Shown piece by piece: positions 1 through 10,613 of a stretch of DNA of 32,280 bases (its first letter is position 1; each line of letters begins with the position of its first letter). Both the position numbers and the translations under genes were made by a program. The notes beneath the pieces are model-generated. The model was not told the DNA's origin. It did no database searches and worked only from the letters and a program-made list of their open reading frames with translations. The DNA is from Pyronema omphalodes. Its lineage: Eukaryota; Ascomycota; Pezizomycetes; Pezizales; Pyronemataceae. Location: NCBI GenBank assembly GCA_024516155.1, contig JAJJXM010000150.1:1-32280 (forward strand). Direction: 5' to 3'.

Positions 1-897
1 GGATGGGCGGCCGTACAACACCACGAGTGACCATGTGTGCTGTGCCATGAACACGCGTACCAGAAGGCTTGCATGTCGGTTGATTCGGGCACATGGACGG
101 CTGGCCGATCACGGAAGCCTTGCTGCCTAGGATGATGGATTTGGAGGGATTTTATGAAGGTGCGGGTTCGTGTCTTAGAAAACGGCGTGGCAGTGGACGG
201 GATGTGGTTGGGGGGGTTTTTTTTTCTCAGCAAGGAGCCATCAGCAGTATGTAACAGCAATACTTTTTTTTTCAAGTCAAACGCTATAAACGACTCGATA
301 TCACTTCCAGATGAATCTCGGTGTGACATGCAGAGTTACTAGGATTTGTTATTGGCAGCCTTTCACCTCACCCTTCCACCCTTCCACCCTTCCCTTCAGC
401 AGTTCTTTCTTTGGCTGCGGGCATGGATCTGGCGTAAAATTAAGCCTGGTCTCGTCGATTCATCTCGTCCGCCTTTGTACCTGCCCTTCTAGTTTTCCTG
501 TGGGTTGTGGGTTCTTGGGGGCTTTTGACAAGCGCAAAGACTCGCTAAGACGCCTATAAAACGCTGCAAGAAATATCGCGCAGGGAACGAACGGCGGCTG
601 ACTACTCCGAGTAACTTTCGAGCCGAAGCGGGTAAGGTCAGTACCAAGATCTGCGGGTGGTGAGTTTTAGCGGCGGCGATTGTTAGCGAGAGGTGCATGC
701 TCAGCCAAAGAGGGTGGAGAAAGGGTGCTAGAGGGTACTAAAGGCTTCTAAAGGGAGCTAATAATACGCTAATGAAGCGGGAAACCATCGTTGCTGTTGC
801 TGCGAGCTAAAACTACGAGCTAGCTGGGAGCAGCGAATTTGGTTGCGCTGTGTTGCTGCTTTTGCTGATGCTGCTGCTTTGCTTCGATGCGGGTGGA

Positions 898-919
898 GGG
901 GGGGGGGGGGGGGGGGGGG
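898..919. repeat. Poly-G tract (22 G)
   Basis: An uninterrupted run of 22 G follows GGGTGGA and is followed by a TGGTGATGGTGG-like stretch. It is the only long G tract on the + strand; the other long tracts are poly-C. Such a run can fold into G-quadruplex structures and is prone to length error in sequencing. Confidence 0.95.
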
Positions 920-1144
920 TTGTGGTGATGGTGGTGGTGGCAACAAAGTTGGCCTGACTATGAATTGTTATGTACGGATACACACTGGAATGTGGAAAAA
1001 CACCATGTTGTCTAGCTATGGTTATGCAAAACATGCTGATATAAAAAACACGGGAGTTTTGTCATGTACCGCTACTCAACATGTAGAAATGTAGGCAGTA
1101 AGCAAGGAAAGAAGAAGAAGAAAAAAAGAAAAGAAAAGAAAAGG

Positions 1145-1167
1145 AAAAAAAAAAAAAAAAAAAAAAA
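1145..1167. repeat. Poly-A tract following an AAG/AAAG-rich stretch
   Basis: A run of about 23 A ends a purine-only stretch that begins near 1105. No reverse-transcriptase remnant, other element sequence or target-site duplication is visible next to it, so it is read as simple sequence rather than a retroelement tail. Confidence 0.85.
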
Positions 1168-1238
1168 CTCGGACGCGGATAATGACAGGGGAAGGGTACA
1201 CAAAACAGTCTACTACATACTACTACCTAACTGTGGGT

Positions 1239-1290
1239 TATGGATATGGATATGGATATGGATATGGATATGGATATGGATCTGGATATG
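1239..1290. repeat. Hexanucleotide microsatellite (TATGGA)n
   Basis: About eight and a half copies of TATGGA, with one A-to-C substitution (GGATCT) near the right end. In one frame it reads as alternating Trp-Ile, which creates a spurious open frame. Confidence 0.9.
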
Positions 1291-1758
1291 TAAAAAGGTG
1301 TGGGGTGTAGATGATACCGTGCATATCAGACTGAACCAGAAAGAGAGTGAAATAAAAAAAAAAAAGAGTTTCGTCGTCTCTCTCGTCGGCGTCGATTAAT
1401 TAAGATGCACGGAAAAAAAAAAACACACAGAGCGGAGACTCCAGATTTCCCGTATTAATATAAGATGACGAGGGGCTTTCACAGGCGTCAATGTCGAGTG
1501 TATGTATGTATGTACGATGGGCTCGGAGTGTTTAGTATGTAGTGGCAGTAGTGGTCAGTGGGTGGGAGGGAGCATCTTGCTTGCTTGTCTTGGGTTGGTT
1601 TTGCTTGGTGGATCTGCTTGGTGGATCTTCTCGATGGTTTTGCTTACTTGATGGTTCTTCTTCTTCTTTTTGGTGTTTCCGTTCGTCTTCTAAGATGGTT
1701 TGGTTCCCAATGGGATGTTGCTTGTAACGGAATGGTGATGCTTTCACATACATACATA

Positions 1759-1965
1759 CTGTTGCTGCTGGTCCTGCCGCTGCTGGTCCTGCTCCTGCTC
1801 TTACTCCTGCTCCTGCTGCTCTGCTGGTGCTTTGGTGCTGTCTCCACATACTACTTCCTGCTCCTCCTGTTGTGATACTTCCGTTCTCCTGCGTCTTCCC
1901 CTCTCACTGCTGCTGTTGCTACTGTTGCTCCTGCTGCTCCTGCTGCTGCTGCCACCAACAACTAG
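1759..1965. repeat. CTGCTG/CCTGCT-rich triplet and hexamer repeats
   Basis: Two blocks (about 1759-1835 and 1903-1965) of imperfect CTG/CCTGCT repeats separated by less repetitive sequence. They give rise to Leu-rich (+) and Ser/Arg-rich (-) open frames that are not considered genes. Confidence 0.75.
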
Positions 1966-2402
1966 CATCCTCTGATCAGTGGTCTTGGATGTAATCCGGT
2001 CAAGATGCACTCTCTTGCAACAAACCGTCCTTAAGTAAGGAAAAATAGCAGAGCGGACCAGGCTAGCAAGAATTTGGATTGTTTGGCTGGTCGCGGTCGC
2101 TGGGCTCGGCTGGTTTGGATGGTGGCCGTTCAAGCTGGCATCGTTCGCTCGTTCGCTCGTTCGTTCGCTGGTCCGGTCGCTTCTCCCCTTGCCACCCCCG
2201 TCCCGGCTGGCATGCCCTGCTACCCCCAGTGCCCAGTGCCCTGCCAGTGCTCCTTCTCCTCCAATTGCAATAACATTCACACTATCCGATCGAAATTCAA
2301 CTCCTTCGTTCGCTATCGCGCCTCTCAACAACGCCCCTCGAGGTGCCTGTCTGCTCGCTACTACAGTACTGCTACTACTACTACTACTACATGAATATCT
2401 GA

Positions 2403-2470
2403 CTCGTGCACTCACACTCACACTCACACACTCACACACACACACACTTACAATCACACTCACAATTCCG
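2403..2470. repeat. (CACACT)n / (CA)n microsatellite
   Basis: Imperfect CACTCA and CACA repeats run through this stretch, preceded by a short TAC repeat at about 2378-2390. Followed at 2597-2632 by a related CATAC/CATCC pentamer repeat. Confidence 0.8.
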
Positions 2471-2842
2471 ACAAGCCCCCCACTCCCTCTTCCCCCCAAG
2501 TAAGTCGGCAAAACGAAAGTCAAGCAGTACAGTACGAGCCCAGTCCTTGCTGCTTGCTCCCTTCGAGAAACCCAGATCCCATCCCACATCTCACATCCCA
2601 TACCATACCATCCCATACCATACCATACCGCCAGGTACTGCTAACCTTATCACCGCCACCACCTCCCTCGACAACCATACACTTGCCCCCATATCGCAGG
2701 GTTTTGGAGACTTCCTGGACACTGGCTGGAATCACTGAGCAGTCGAGACTCTCGTGGAGCACTAGAATCACTGAGCATTCGATTCGAGCACACAATAAAA
2801 AAAAACTGCATATTCATTCGGTTTTTTTGCAATTGCCGCATT

Positions 2843-2890
2843 GCCAGTGCCAGTGCCAGTGCCAGTGCCAGTGCCAGTGCCAGTGCCAGT
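2843..2890. repeat. Hexanucleotide repeat (GCCAGT)8
   Basis: Eight perfect copies of GCCAGT. In one frame it encodes alternating Cys-Gln, which is the source of a spurious 158-codon open frame over this region. Confidence 0.95.
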
Positions 2891-3151
2891 CAGGCCTAGA
2901 TAGCCACGCTCTGAATACCATCTCCCTACCGACCAGCCTACCTGCCTGCCTGCATGCCAGCCCTCCAGCCCGCTGCCCTTCTTTCTCTATATGTGCCCGC
3001 TTGCATTATTACACTCTGTCAATGGATTAATTGCCTCGACCTCAGGTCCGCGTTAACTGACTTTTTGGCGTGTTTGGTTTAGGCACAAAACGCAAAATAT
3101 ACAGCTGTAGTAGCTCCTTCTCTGAAAAGAAACCATTTTACATACAGTATA

Positions 3152-3196
3152 CCACCAGACAGACAGACAGAACAGACAAGACAGACCAGACCAGAC
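3152..3196. repeat. (CAGA)n tetranucleotide repeat, first block
   Basis: CAGACAGACAGA-type repeat, degenerate towards its right end. A second and longer block of the same unit lies 0.45 kb downstream. Confidence 0.8.
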
Positions 3197-3323
3197 TATC
3201 CGCTCTTTTTCATATCATACCAACCTCAATCCCAGCAAGCTGTGTGCAACACGCAGCCAACAAAGACAGAGATCACCATTCACCTACCAGTCCCCGTTCA
3301 ATAATCATCCTCCTCCCCTCCTG

Positions 3324-3341
3324 CCCCCCCCCCCCCCCCCC
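3324..3341. repeat. Poly-C tract (18 C)
   Basis: Uninterrupted run of 18 C inside a pyrimidine-rich stretch. One of a set of similar tracts at 4538-4555, 5333-5349, 5638-5657 and 11013-11027. Confidence 0.95.
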
Positions 3342-3623
3342 TAACCTTCAAATCTCTCCTGCAGCATCGCAAATTGATCCAGCAACGCAGAGTGTGCATC
3401 GCAACGCCCGTGTACATACATACATGAAAGTAGTCTTGCTATTCGACGACACTCTTTGCAAACAATCCGAATAATAATAAAAAAAAAATATCGACGAGTG
3501 CAAGAATAAGGCATAAGTTACGGGCACGATAGAAATTCATTACAGAGAAAAAAAAAAGCCATAGTTACGGGCACACGATAGAAATACAGACAAGCCATAG
3601 CATTGGCACACGATAGAAATACA

Positions 3624-3638
3624 GACGGAAAGACAGCC

Positions 3639-3670
<32 letters not shown>

Positions 3671-3675
3671 GGGCA
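3624..3675. repeat. (CAGA)n tetranucleotide repeat, second block
   Basis: About nine to ten copies of CAGA. The flanks carry larger imperfect repeats: a phrase like GGCACACGATAGAAATACAGACAAGCCATAG occurs in variant form several times between 3520 and 3740, indicating local tandem duplication. Confidence 0.85.
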
Positions 3676-4537
3676 GATATCAGTACAGACAAGCCACAAC
3701 ACAGGCAGATATCAGTACAGACAAGCCATAGCACTGAGCACTGAGCACTGAAGGCACATAGCATATAGCACACACGCACAAATACAAGTACACAAGCAGC
3801 ACAAGCAGCACATACATAACAGACACACACACTCTCACAAAAACCAAAAAAAACCCGCTCGGCTGTAATTTGCAGACAGCAACTGCACATCTACCCTAGG
3901 CGCATATACGCCTTCTCACACTCAGACGTCCCTCACGACGCATCGAGCTTTTTGCTGCAAACAAACAAACACCACGAAACGGCCTTCTCGGACCAGATCC
4001 GTACTTGAGTTTACTGACTGTATCTGCAAAAAACCGATACGAGCAAGGGTACTTTATCGTGAGACCGACCTTCGACGGACGTCTTCCAAGATCTAGCCAA
4101 CACTCCGGCTCGACTACTGTATCAACGGACGAAAGCGAATTGTTCTGCTTCAGTTCGTCTCAAAGTCGACCGTCGTTGACTTGTCCCCTCGTCCACTCGA
4201 CCTCATCAGCCAACAACAGACGTAGCCTGTGCAACCAGTGCCAGGCCCCAACAGCCACAACAGAGATCCCATCCGCCACCAAACAAACACCAAGTGAACT
4301 CACGTCTCCCTTATTTCCCTCGCTGTCGAAACGCTGCAGACGAACGGTATCCGCACAACCACATCGTCTTTCGCTCCCGGGTGGGCATCCCCACCCCCCA
4401 CCACCCCTACACCAGCCCCTAGCAACGAGCTGTCGCCAATAATTTGTTCGTCGTCCCTCCGTCTGCATCTCCTGGGTTTATTTCTGGGTAAGCCATCTTT
4501 TCTTCTCGCCTGGCTTCGCCTGGCTTCCGCAGGCTAT

Positions 4538-4555
4538 CCCCCCCCCCCCCCCCCC
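4538..4555. repeat. Poly-C tract (18 C)
   Basis: Uninterrupted run of 18 C following GGCTAT and followed by TCCCAATATC. Same strand and similar length as the tracts at 3324 and 5333. Confidence 0.95.
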
Positions 4556-5300
4556 TCCCAATATCATTCAAGCTATTCCCGACATTCTTCACTTTTGCAA
4601 CCCGGTTCGTCTCTTAGCCTTACCAGCGATCCACCGATATCCCTTCACTTTTTTGCAAACCCAACTATATTTCCCCAATATCCAAAAAAAGCCAGATCCA
4701 AACCCCACATAACCAACCCTCAATCCAATTCCCCGTGGCGGCCTCTGGCTGCTTTTTTGCCCCATCCACTTCAGCTCATACTGGCGTTCCAGATCTCTTC
4801 CGCCACGGCAACGTTATTTTTTTTTTACGTTTTGGGGGTGGATTTTTTATTTTATTTTTATTTTCGTGATTTATTCTTTTTTTTTTCTTCTCCCCCGTGT
4901 TGCATATACTAGAGCCTTTTTTTAGGGTGTGCTGCGCGTGAAGAGAGAAATAGAGGACGGTGCACAGCATAACCTCGCAACCCAACACTATTAGCTATTG
5001 TCCATCCACTTTTTTTTTCCTGCACTGCACGGCATCTCTCCTTCACCGGATCTCTCCCACTCAAAAGCACCCCGACTTGTTGGCACAAGTGGTGCGGCTC
5101 AACGTCGAAATAAAAGTTATTCTTAAGCTTACCCAGAAACTGCTTTACAAAAACTATAGGAACTTAACATAATAGTATTGCTTTCACTAGAAAGCTGATT
5201 GGAAACTCTAAAACTCTTTGTTTATAAAGAGTCTTGAAAGGTATGCCATTTCAGTACTTTTTTTTTTCTTTTAACTCGAACCTTGTCTGGTGGTGAAACG

Positions 5301-5349
5301 AGGAGAGAGAGAGAGAGAGAGATAGAGATCCTCCCCCCCCCCCCCCCCC
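5301..5349. repeat. (GA)n microsatellite followed by poly-C tract (17 C)
   Basis: A GA repeat (about 5303-5322) is followed after GATAGAGATCCT by an uninterrupted run of 17 C at 5333-5349. Purine and pyrimidine blocks are adjacent, a composition capable of non-B structure. Confidence 0.9.
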
Positions 5350-5637
5350 AACACGGCGCACAGGCGCACAGCTCGCTCGCTCGCTCGCACGTAATCAGTA
5401 CCAAGCTCCAGGGGATCTTCTCGCGAATACTTATACATTCAACTCAAACCTATCTTCCTTGCTATCTGACTACTACTTTGTTGTCTCTTGCCCATGTGCT
5501 GTGAGACAGAGAGATATTGTAGTGCTAACCGATCGATAGGATAGGGCTTTGCGTACGGCTAGACTACCGTGCACATATATAGGAGCGACTGATAGCTGAA
5601 CCCGCTGTCGCTAATAGGTGATACCTCCTCCTCCCCA

Positions 5638-5678
5638 CCCCCCCCCCCCCCCCCCCCAAATCCCATCCCCCCCCCCCC
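5638..5678. repeat. Double poly-C tract (20 C and 12 C)
   Basis: A run of 20 C (5638-5657) and a run of 12 C (5667-5678) are separated by AAATCCCAT. They lie 130-170 nt upstream of the start codon at 5809, so may be transcribed in its 5' leader. A shorter C run (5760-5767) lies still closer to the start. Confidence 0.95.
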
Positions 5679-5719
5679 TTCAAAAGTGTGTGCCAGTTCC
5701 AGATAAATAAATAGAGAAA

Positions 5720-6229
5720 ATGGCTCACACGTTCAGGGATTCTCTGCTGTTTGGGTGCGCCCCCCCCATAAGTCAAGTGTTCCTTGACAACTTCACCCGT
5801 AGAGTTCTATGTTCTCTACAAGTTTCTCATCGTCCAAGAGGGAAAATCGACAGCAGAACACGCAACCCGTCTCGTCGTCGCCGTCTCTCTCGAATCCCTC
5901 CGGTCGCAAAAGAGCTCGCTCGTCCCTCTCATCACTGGCGCCGTCGCTCTCCTGTCCACACCTCCCTCTGCTCGCGACAGGAAAATCATCACCCCCAATC
6001 GTCACAGCTACCTCCGTCACTGGCACAACTACGCCGACCGTCGAAATATTCTGGGGGGTTGGTGCTGCTTCAAAAACATCGCATCCGCAACAAGAAGAAG
6101 TCACGGCGGCAGCAACAACATCAACATCAACATCATCGTCATCATCATCATCAAGTTCGACAAATACAACTCGAAGACTATCAATGTCGGGATTTCCGTG
6201 GGAAAGTCGAGCGGGTTCAGGACGGATGA
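5720..6229 (+). other. Upstream ORF overlapping the start of the first gene
   Basis: An ATG at 5720 in a favourable context (A at -3, G at +4) opens a 169-codon frame that runs across the proposed start at 5809 in a different frame and ends at 6229. The ATG at 5809 has a poorer context (T at -3, T at +4). The overlapping frame is Arg/Gln/His-rich and looks like an out-of-frame reading of the real exon, not a protein. If transcription begins upstream of 5720 it would compete with translation of the main gene. Confidence 0.35.
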
Positions 6230-8437
6230 GTCCTGCGGCTGAACTCACAGGAAATATTGCTCGGCGAGCGGTGACGCCACCAGCGCAGCTAGCACACGAC
6301 TCAGTAAGCGGATTGTTCAGAGATAAAGCATCGCCGAAGTCGAACTTACGATTAGAGTTACCGCCACCGCGACTCGATGGGTCTCTAGGTTCTCGGATCG
6401 AACAACCGCATACCCATTCACATTCCGGATTTGTGGGACAGCCTCTATTAGGATTGGCGTATCCCACAACGCCGTACATCGGACTCAATGATTCGCCGGT
6501 GATGTGCGAAGGGTGCAAGGACGGCGGGCATATGCACTCGAGTCGAGACGACGGACGGGGCGGGATAGTTCCTGGTGGTGCCGCAGCCGCCGCCCAACAT
6601 GTTTTGTTGGCAGCTGCACCGCACATGGGCAGGGGTGGGTTGGCATTGCTCACCCCGCCAGATGATAACGGCATCCTGGATTGGCAACAAGATGGTATCC
6701 ACCGGATACAGGCCGATAGGGAAACGACAGAAAGAATGATCAATGCTGCGAAACCGCCAACCCTGCGAAATTCCGCCCCGCCAATTGTGGAGAAGAATCC
6801 GCGCGCAGGCGGGGGCCATAGTGGTGGCTTGGTTGGCGATGGCCTTATTCAGGGGTCGTCCAATTCACCTGATGCAAAGAGCAACGAACGATCAAGCGAA
6901 GACGAATTAGATGCTTCGACGGAGGGCGAGTGGATAGGCAGTGCGATAGATACGTTAGGTGGGCCACCAATCGTCAAAAAGAAGATGCGCGAATGCAGGA
7001 ATAACTTACTGACAACCCATTCTCCCCTTCCCAGTTGGCTCCGCCTTCCCAGCATGCTCGGCGACCGAAGCAATACGCGTGCTCTCATACACGTTACCCT
7101 GTCCCCTTCCTGACGCCCCCGGACCAGAGGTTCCGGCAAGCAGCGCCAACCCCACCAGACCTGATCGATTACCGATATCCGCAGCTTCGGCACCAGATGT
7201 CGCTGCCGCCGCCGGTCAGCAGTTGTCTCCGGCAGTCCTTGCAAGATGTACGGCTAAGGAGGATAACTCGCCGTTACCGTTCAAGGGGGCCGACTTGGGG
7301 ACAACTACCGCGTTGCATCATATGACCGAGGCTATTCAGAGACGCTGCATGACTGAAGAGACGAGGCGTGTGTATATTCAAGTTTTCTATGCTATTGACC
7401 CGCAGATCCCTCTTACGCGACTACCATCAACACCCCCAGTATCGAGTAGTGTTTCATCTCCGGGACGGTTACAGAATCATCATGATGGTGGTGAGGGTGG
7501 TTACTTTTCTCCAACTGTGTTTACCAGTATTGTTGTTGCACCGAATAGTTTGGCGGCTGCACCAACGGGTGGCCCCAATCCTCATGCTCACCCACAATTA
7601 TTCTCCAGTCCGATAGTACCGCCGAATAGTTTACACCTTACCCTACTTGAACGTTACATCCCCCCAGCCTCCTTCCAAGAAGATACCGCAATGTTTTCCG
7701 CCAAATCCTCGATATTAATCGACCGTTTATTTGAGCTTTCCCCGCAAGGTGGAAGTTTACTATTCATTTACCCCACCAAAACCGGAGCAAAGAGTTTCGA
7801 CCGTGAATACCTCGGACCGGTGCTGGATCCTTTACTCCGAAAACTTATGGTTTTGTATAGACTTAGGGAGGACTTGCTTTGGAGTATTCGGAACATGTCG
7901 GCAACAGAGAAAATGGCGGAATATCCAGTATTACAGGAACGTATGCAGGCATTCTGTAAAGCGTTGACAAACGGTGAAGGAGATCTACCAAGGATGCCTA
8001 CAAAGATTGTTTACAGCACCAAAGCAACAGTATCGTTGAATGAGCTTAGTTGGAGGGAATGGTGGACACAACAGGAACAGTCAAGGATTAGGGAGATTGT
8101 AAAACGTCACATGGCTAGTCAACCCGGTCCGGAATCTAGTTCAAAAGGAAAGGAAACGGAAAGTAAAAATGGGTTTTGGACAGGATATGGAGTACCCGGT
8201 GACCTGGCAAGAGAGGTTTTGGATGGTGTTCGCGCCCCAAATGTTAGGCCGAGTAGTAGAGGTATGGGAGAAGCGGTTTTGGCAAGTAGTATGAGTGGTA
8301 GTGGTGGGGGTGGTGGTACTGTAGGTGGAACGGCTGGTATGGGACGAATTGCGGGTGGAACGTCAAGGTTGGAAACTTTGAAAAAACGAGGAGTTGAGGT
8401 TGGAATATTCATCCTCAGACGAGGTTCTGAATATTAA
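5809..8437 (+). CDS. Conserved-type fungal protein of unknown function (~850 aa, two exons)
   Basis: The gene is read as exon 1 (5809-6958) joined to exon 2 (7035-8437), giving about 850 residues. An in-frame stop at 5800-5802 makes 5809 the first usable ATG. The N-terminal two thirds is low-complexity, Ser/Thr/Pro-rich, with a basic patch (GRKRARSS, residues ~31-38) that could be a nuclear signal, a poly-Ser tract, the motif FPWESR and a CEGC motif (Cys ~233 and ~236) followed by GGHMH. The C-terminal part (residues ~587-850) is better ordered: LLERYIPP, then LLFIYPTKTGAKSF and YLGPVLDPLLR (~622-650), then WREWWTQQEQ, ending GVEVGIFILRR. A hydrophobic strand-loop such as LLFIYPTK suggests an alpha/beta fold, but I cannot name the family. 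I believe similar proteins are widespread in ascomycetes, from memory only. No neighbour hints at its role. Confidence 0.75.
6959..7034 (+). other. Intron of the first gene
   Basis: The open frame changes from phase 1 to phase 2 between exon 1 and exon 2. A 76-nt intron joins them in frame: donor TTAG|GTGGGC, branch site CTTACTGAC at 7005-7013 and a pyrimidine-rich acceptor CCTTCCCAG|TTGG. A donor at 6941 (GTGCGA) also keeps the phase and would remove six more codons. A more complex model with a second intron near 7079-7130 is possible, because another frame stays open to 7325. Confidence 0.6.
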
Positions 8438-9764
8438 GAGAAAAACAAAAGAAAGAAAGGGAGGAAGAACCGAACTAAACCCAACCACCTAACCAAACCA
8501 ACCTCAAACTTTGAGAACTCGGAAACTGAGAATATTATAACTTGATGATGAATATTTTTTTCATGGTAAACGGATATCAATTGTCATATGCTTTTGGGGG
8601 AGTTATTTTTTTATTTTACTTTTTATTTTGTTGTGTTTTTTTTTTTTTTTTCTGTGGTTTCTTGGATCCGTTGGATGAAATACTGGGATCTCTTTTTTTT
8701 CTTTTTGTTTTTTTTTCTTTTTGTTTTTTTGTTTTTGTTTTGACAATTTTTTTTTTTGATTCATGGAAATGGGTGTCTGTTATTTTTTTATTTTTTATTT
8801 TTTATTTTCCTCCTTTTTTTTATTTATTAACTTATTATCAATGTTTGTTTACTTTTTTGCTTGCTTTGTTGCGTTGCGTTTTGTTGTGTTGTGTTGTGCT
8901 GTTGCTTTCTTTTAAACATGTGTTTTTATCATATTCAAGTCATATTTGCTTTTGTTTTGTGTGTGTTTATTACCTATGTACCCTCTGTATTGCGAATGGT
9001 CTTGTGTTATTGTTGTTATTGTGTTTTTTATCTGTAGTAACCTTTTTTTTGTGTCTTGTGTTTTGTGTGTTTTGTGTTTTTTGAGAACTTGATTTTGATT
9101 TTGTTGCGTTTTGATTTTGTTGCGTTTTGATTTTGTTGCGTTGCGTGATTGCTGTTTGCTTTTTCGTTTGGGTTTCATATATGGCACGATATAAACATGG
9201 GGTTGGATTTTTTTCACCTTCGCATGTGTTTGGTTTTTGGTTTTTGGTTTTTGGTTTTATCGACTTTATCTTGAGTTAACTTTTATCGTAACTATTATCG
9301 ACTTTATCGTAGCTTGATCATAGCTTGATCGAAACTTGATCTTGGCTTTGAGTTAACTTTTATCGTAACTTGATCTTGGCTTGGCTTGATCTTAACTATG
9401 CATGTGGCATGTGATTTTTGGTTGTTTTTCTGGACTGTGATTTTTACTTGATTTGACTTTTTTTACTTGGTTTACTGGTTTACTGGTTTTACTTGTTTTG
9501 CTGGACTGTGGTTTTGACTGTGATTTTTGAGTGTGATTTTTATAGTCATCTACTTTTGACTATGCTTTACTACTTTTGACTATACTTTACTACTTTTGAC
9601 TATGCTTTACTACTTTTGACTATGCTTTACTACTTTTGAGTGTGATTTCCTTTTTGATTTCGAACTTTTGACTGTGATTTCCTTCTTGACTGTGATTTTG
9701 ACTATTTGTGACTGTTTTGACTGTTTTGGCTATTTGTGATTATTTGGCTATTTTGGCTATTTGG
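8438..9764. other. T-rich downstream region with short tandem repeats
   Basis: No gene is supported. The first 700 nt are strongly T-rich on the + strand and probably contain the 3' UTR and terminator of the preceding gene; open frames here are Phe/Leu runs. Short tandem repeats follow: a 16-bp unit TTGATTTTGTTGCGTT, three copies at about 9096-9144; TTTGGTT copies at 9230-9257; dispersed TTATCGTAACTTGATC phrases at 9285-9400; and the 20-bp unit TACTTTTGACTATGCTTTAC, about 4.5 copies at 9551-9640. Confidence 0.6.
9551..9640. repeat. 20-bp tandem repeat, about 4.5 copies
   Basis: Unit TACTTTTGACTATGCTTTAC, with one copy carrying A instead of G (TATACTTTAC). It starts a 1.2-kb block of different tandem arrays. 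Confidence 0.85.
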
Positions 9765-9766
9765 TA

Positions 9767-9960
9767 GGATAGCGGGATAGCGGGATAGCGGGACTGAAAG
9801 CAGAGGCGGGACTGAAAGCAGAGGCGGGATTGAAAGCAGAGGAGGGAACAGAAACGGGAGCAGAAGTATGAGTATGAGTATATATAGAATAAAAGCATAA
9901 ATACAGCAAAGAGAATAAACAAAAGCACAAGCACAAGCACAAGCACAAGCACAAGCACAA
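9767..9960. repeat. Cluster of three tandem repeats (8-, 18- and 6-bp units)
   Basis: In order: GGATAGCG, three copies (9767-9790); an 18-bp unit GGACTGAAAGCAGAGGCG, three copies with slight decay (9791-9845); and GCACAA, six copies (9925-9960). Each has its own unit and they are not derived from one another. Confidence 0.85.
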
Positions 9961-9984
9961 GTATATAGAATCGAGAGAATGACT

Positions 9985-10338
9985 AGAATAGAGAGAATAG
10001 AGAGAATAGAGAGAATAGAGAGAATAGAGAGAATAGAGAGAATAGAGAGAATAGAGAGAATAGAGAGAATAGAGAGAATAGAGAGAATAGAGAGAATAGA
10101 GAGAATAGAGAGAATAGAGAGAATAGAGAGAATAGAGAGAATAGAGAGAATAGAGAGAATAGAGAGAATAGAGAGAATAGAGAGAATAGAGAGAATAGAG
10201 AGAATAGAGAGAATAGAGAGAATAGAGAGAATAGAGAGAATAGAGAGAATAGAGAGAATAGAGAGAATAGAGAGAATAGAGAGAATAGAGAGAATAGAGA
10301 GAATAGAGAGAATAGAGAGAATAGAGAGAATAGAGAGA
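9985..10338. repeat. 9-bp minisatellite (AGAATAGAG), ~39 copies
   Basis: A perfectly homogeneous array of the 9-bp unit AGAATAGAG; I see no internal substitution across about 354 bp. Because nine is divisible by three and no frame of the unit creates a stop in several readings, it produces long spurious open frames on both strands (Glu-Arg-Ile on +, Ser-Leu-Phe and Ser-Ile-Leu on -). Uniformity implies recent expansion or ongoing homogenisation; copy number may be collapsed or misassembled. Confidence 0.97.
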
Positions 10339-10514
10339 GTAAACAGAGCAAAGACAATAAAGCGGAGAACGTACAGTGAATTTAGAAAGCGTGAAAGCAT
10401 TAAAATAAATAGAGATACTTCAAAACTTAAACACCTAAACACGGAAGGGAAGGGAAGGGAGTTTTCCAGTTTGTTTTATTTGTTTGTTTATTCATTTTAT
10501 TTTAGCGTTGTTGA

Positions 10515-10550
10515 TTGGAACCTTGGAACCTTGGAACCTTGGAACCTTGG
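10515..10550. repeat. 8-bp tandem repeat (TTGGAACC), 4-5 copies
   Basis: Four near-perfect TTGGAACC copies, then a decayed TTGGGATC/TTGGGATT copy. Confidence 0.85.
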
Positions 10551-10613
10551 GATCTTGGGATTATTTGAGAGAATAGAAATTCAACTTGACTTGTATCTAA
10601 GAGTTGTTTTAGT

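Larger units (their letters stand above)
1..5808. other. Gene-poor simple-sequence region upstream of the first gene
   Basis: No reading frame here has the composition of a real protein; the longer ones are artefacts of microsatellites, and several start only at TTG or CTG. The stretch holds dense short tandem repeats (listed separately), long A/T runs and five of the seven long poly-C or poly-G tracts of the window. The last 1-2 kb before 5809 is pyrimidine-rich, as is common in fungal promoters and 5' leaders, so part of it is probably promoter and 5' UTR of the following + strand gene. That assignment is inference; no transcription start can be fixed. Confidence 0.6.

Noticed and set aside
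1801..2616. A 271-codon minus-strand open frame
   Set aside because: Composed of translated CA/CTG microsatellites and Ser/Arg/Gln runs; no domain and no conserved start context.
4005..4442. A 145-codon + open frame
   Set aside because: Begins only at TTG, is Ser/Thr/Pro-rich without motifs, and lies in the repeat-rich upstream region.
5793..6743. A 316-codon minus-strand open frame
   Set aside because: Antisense shadow of exon 1 of the first gene; codon use fits the + strand reading.
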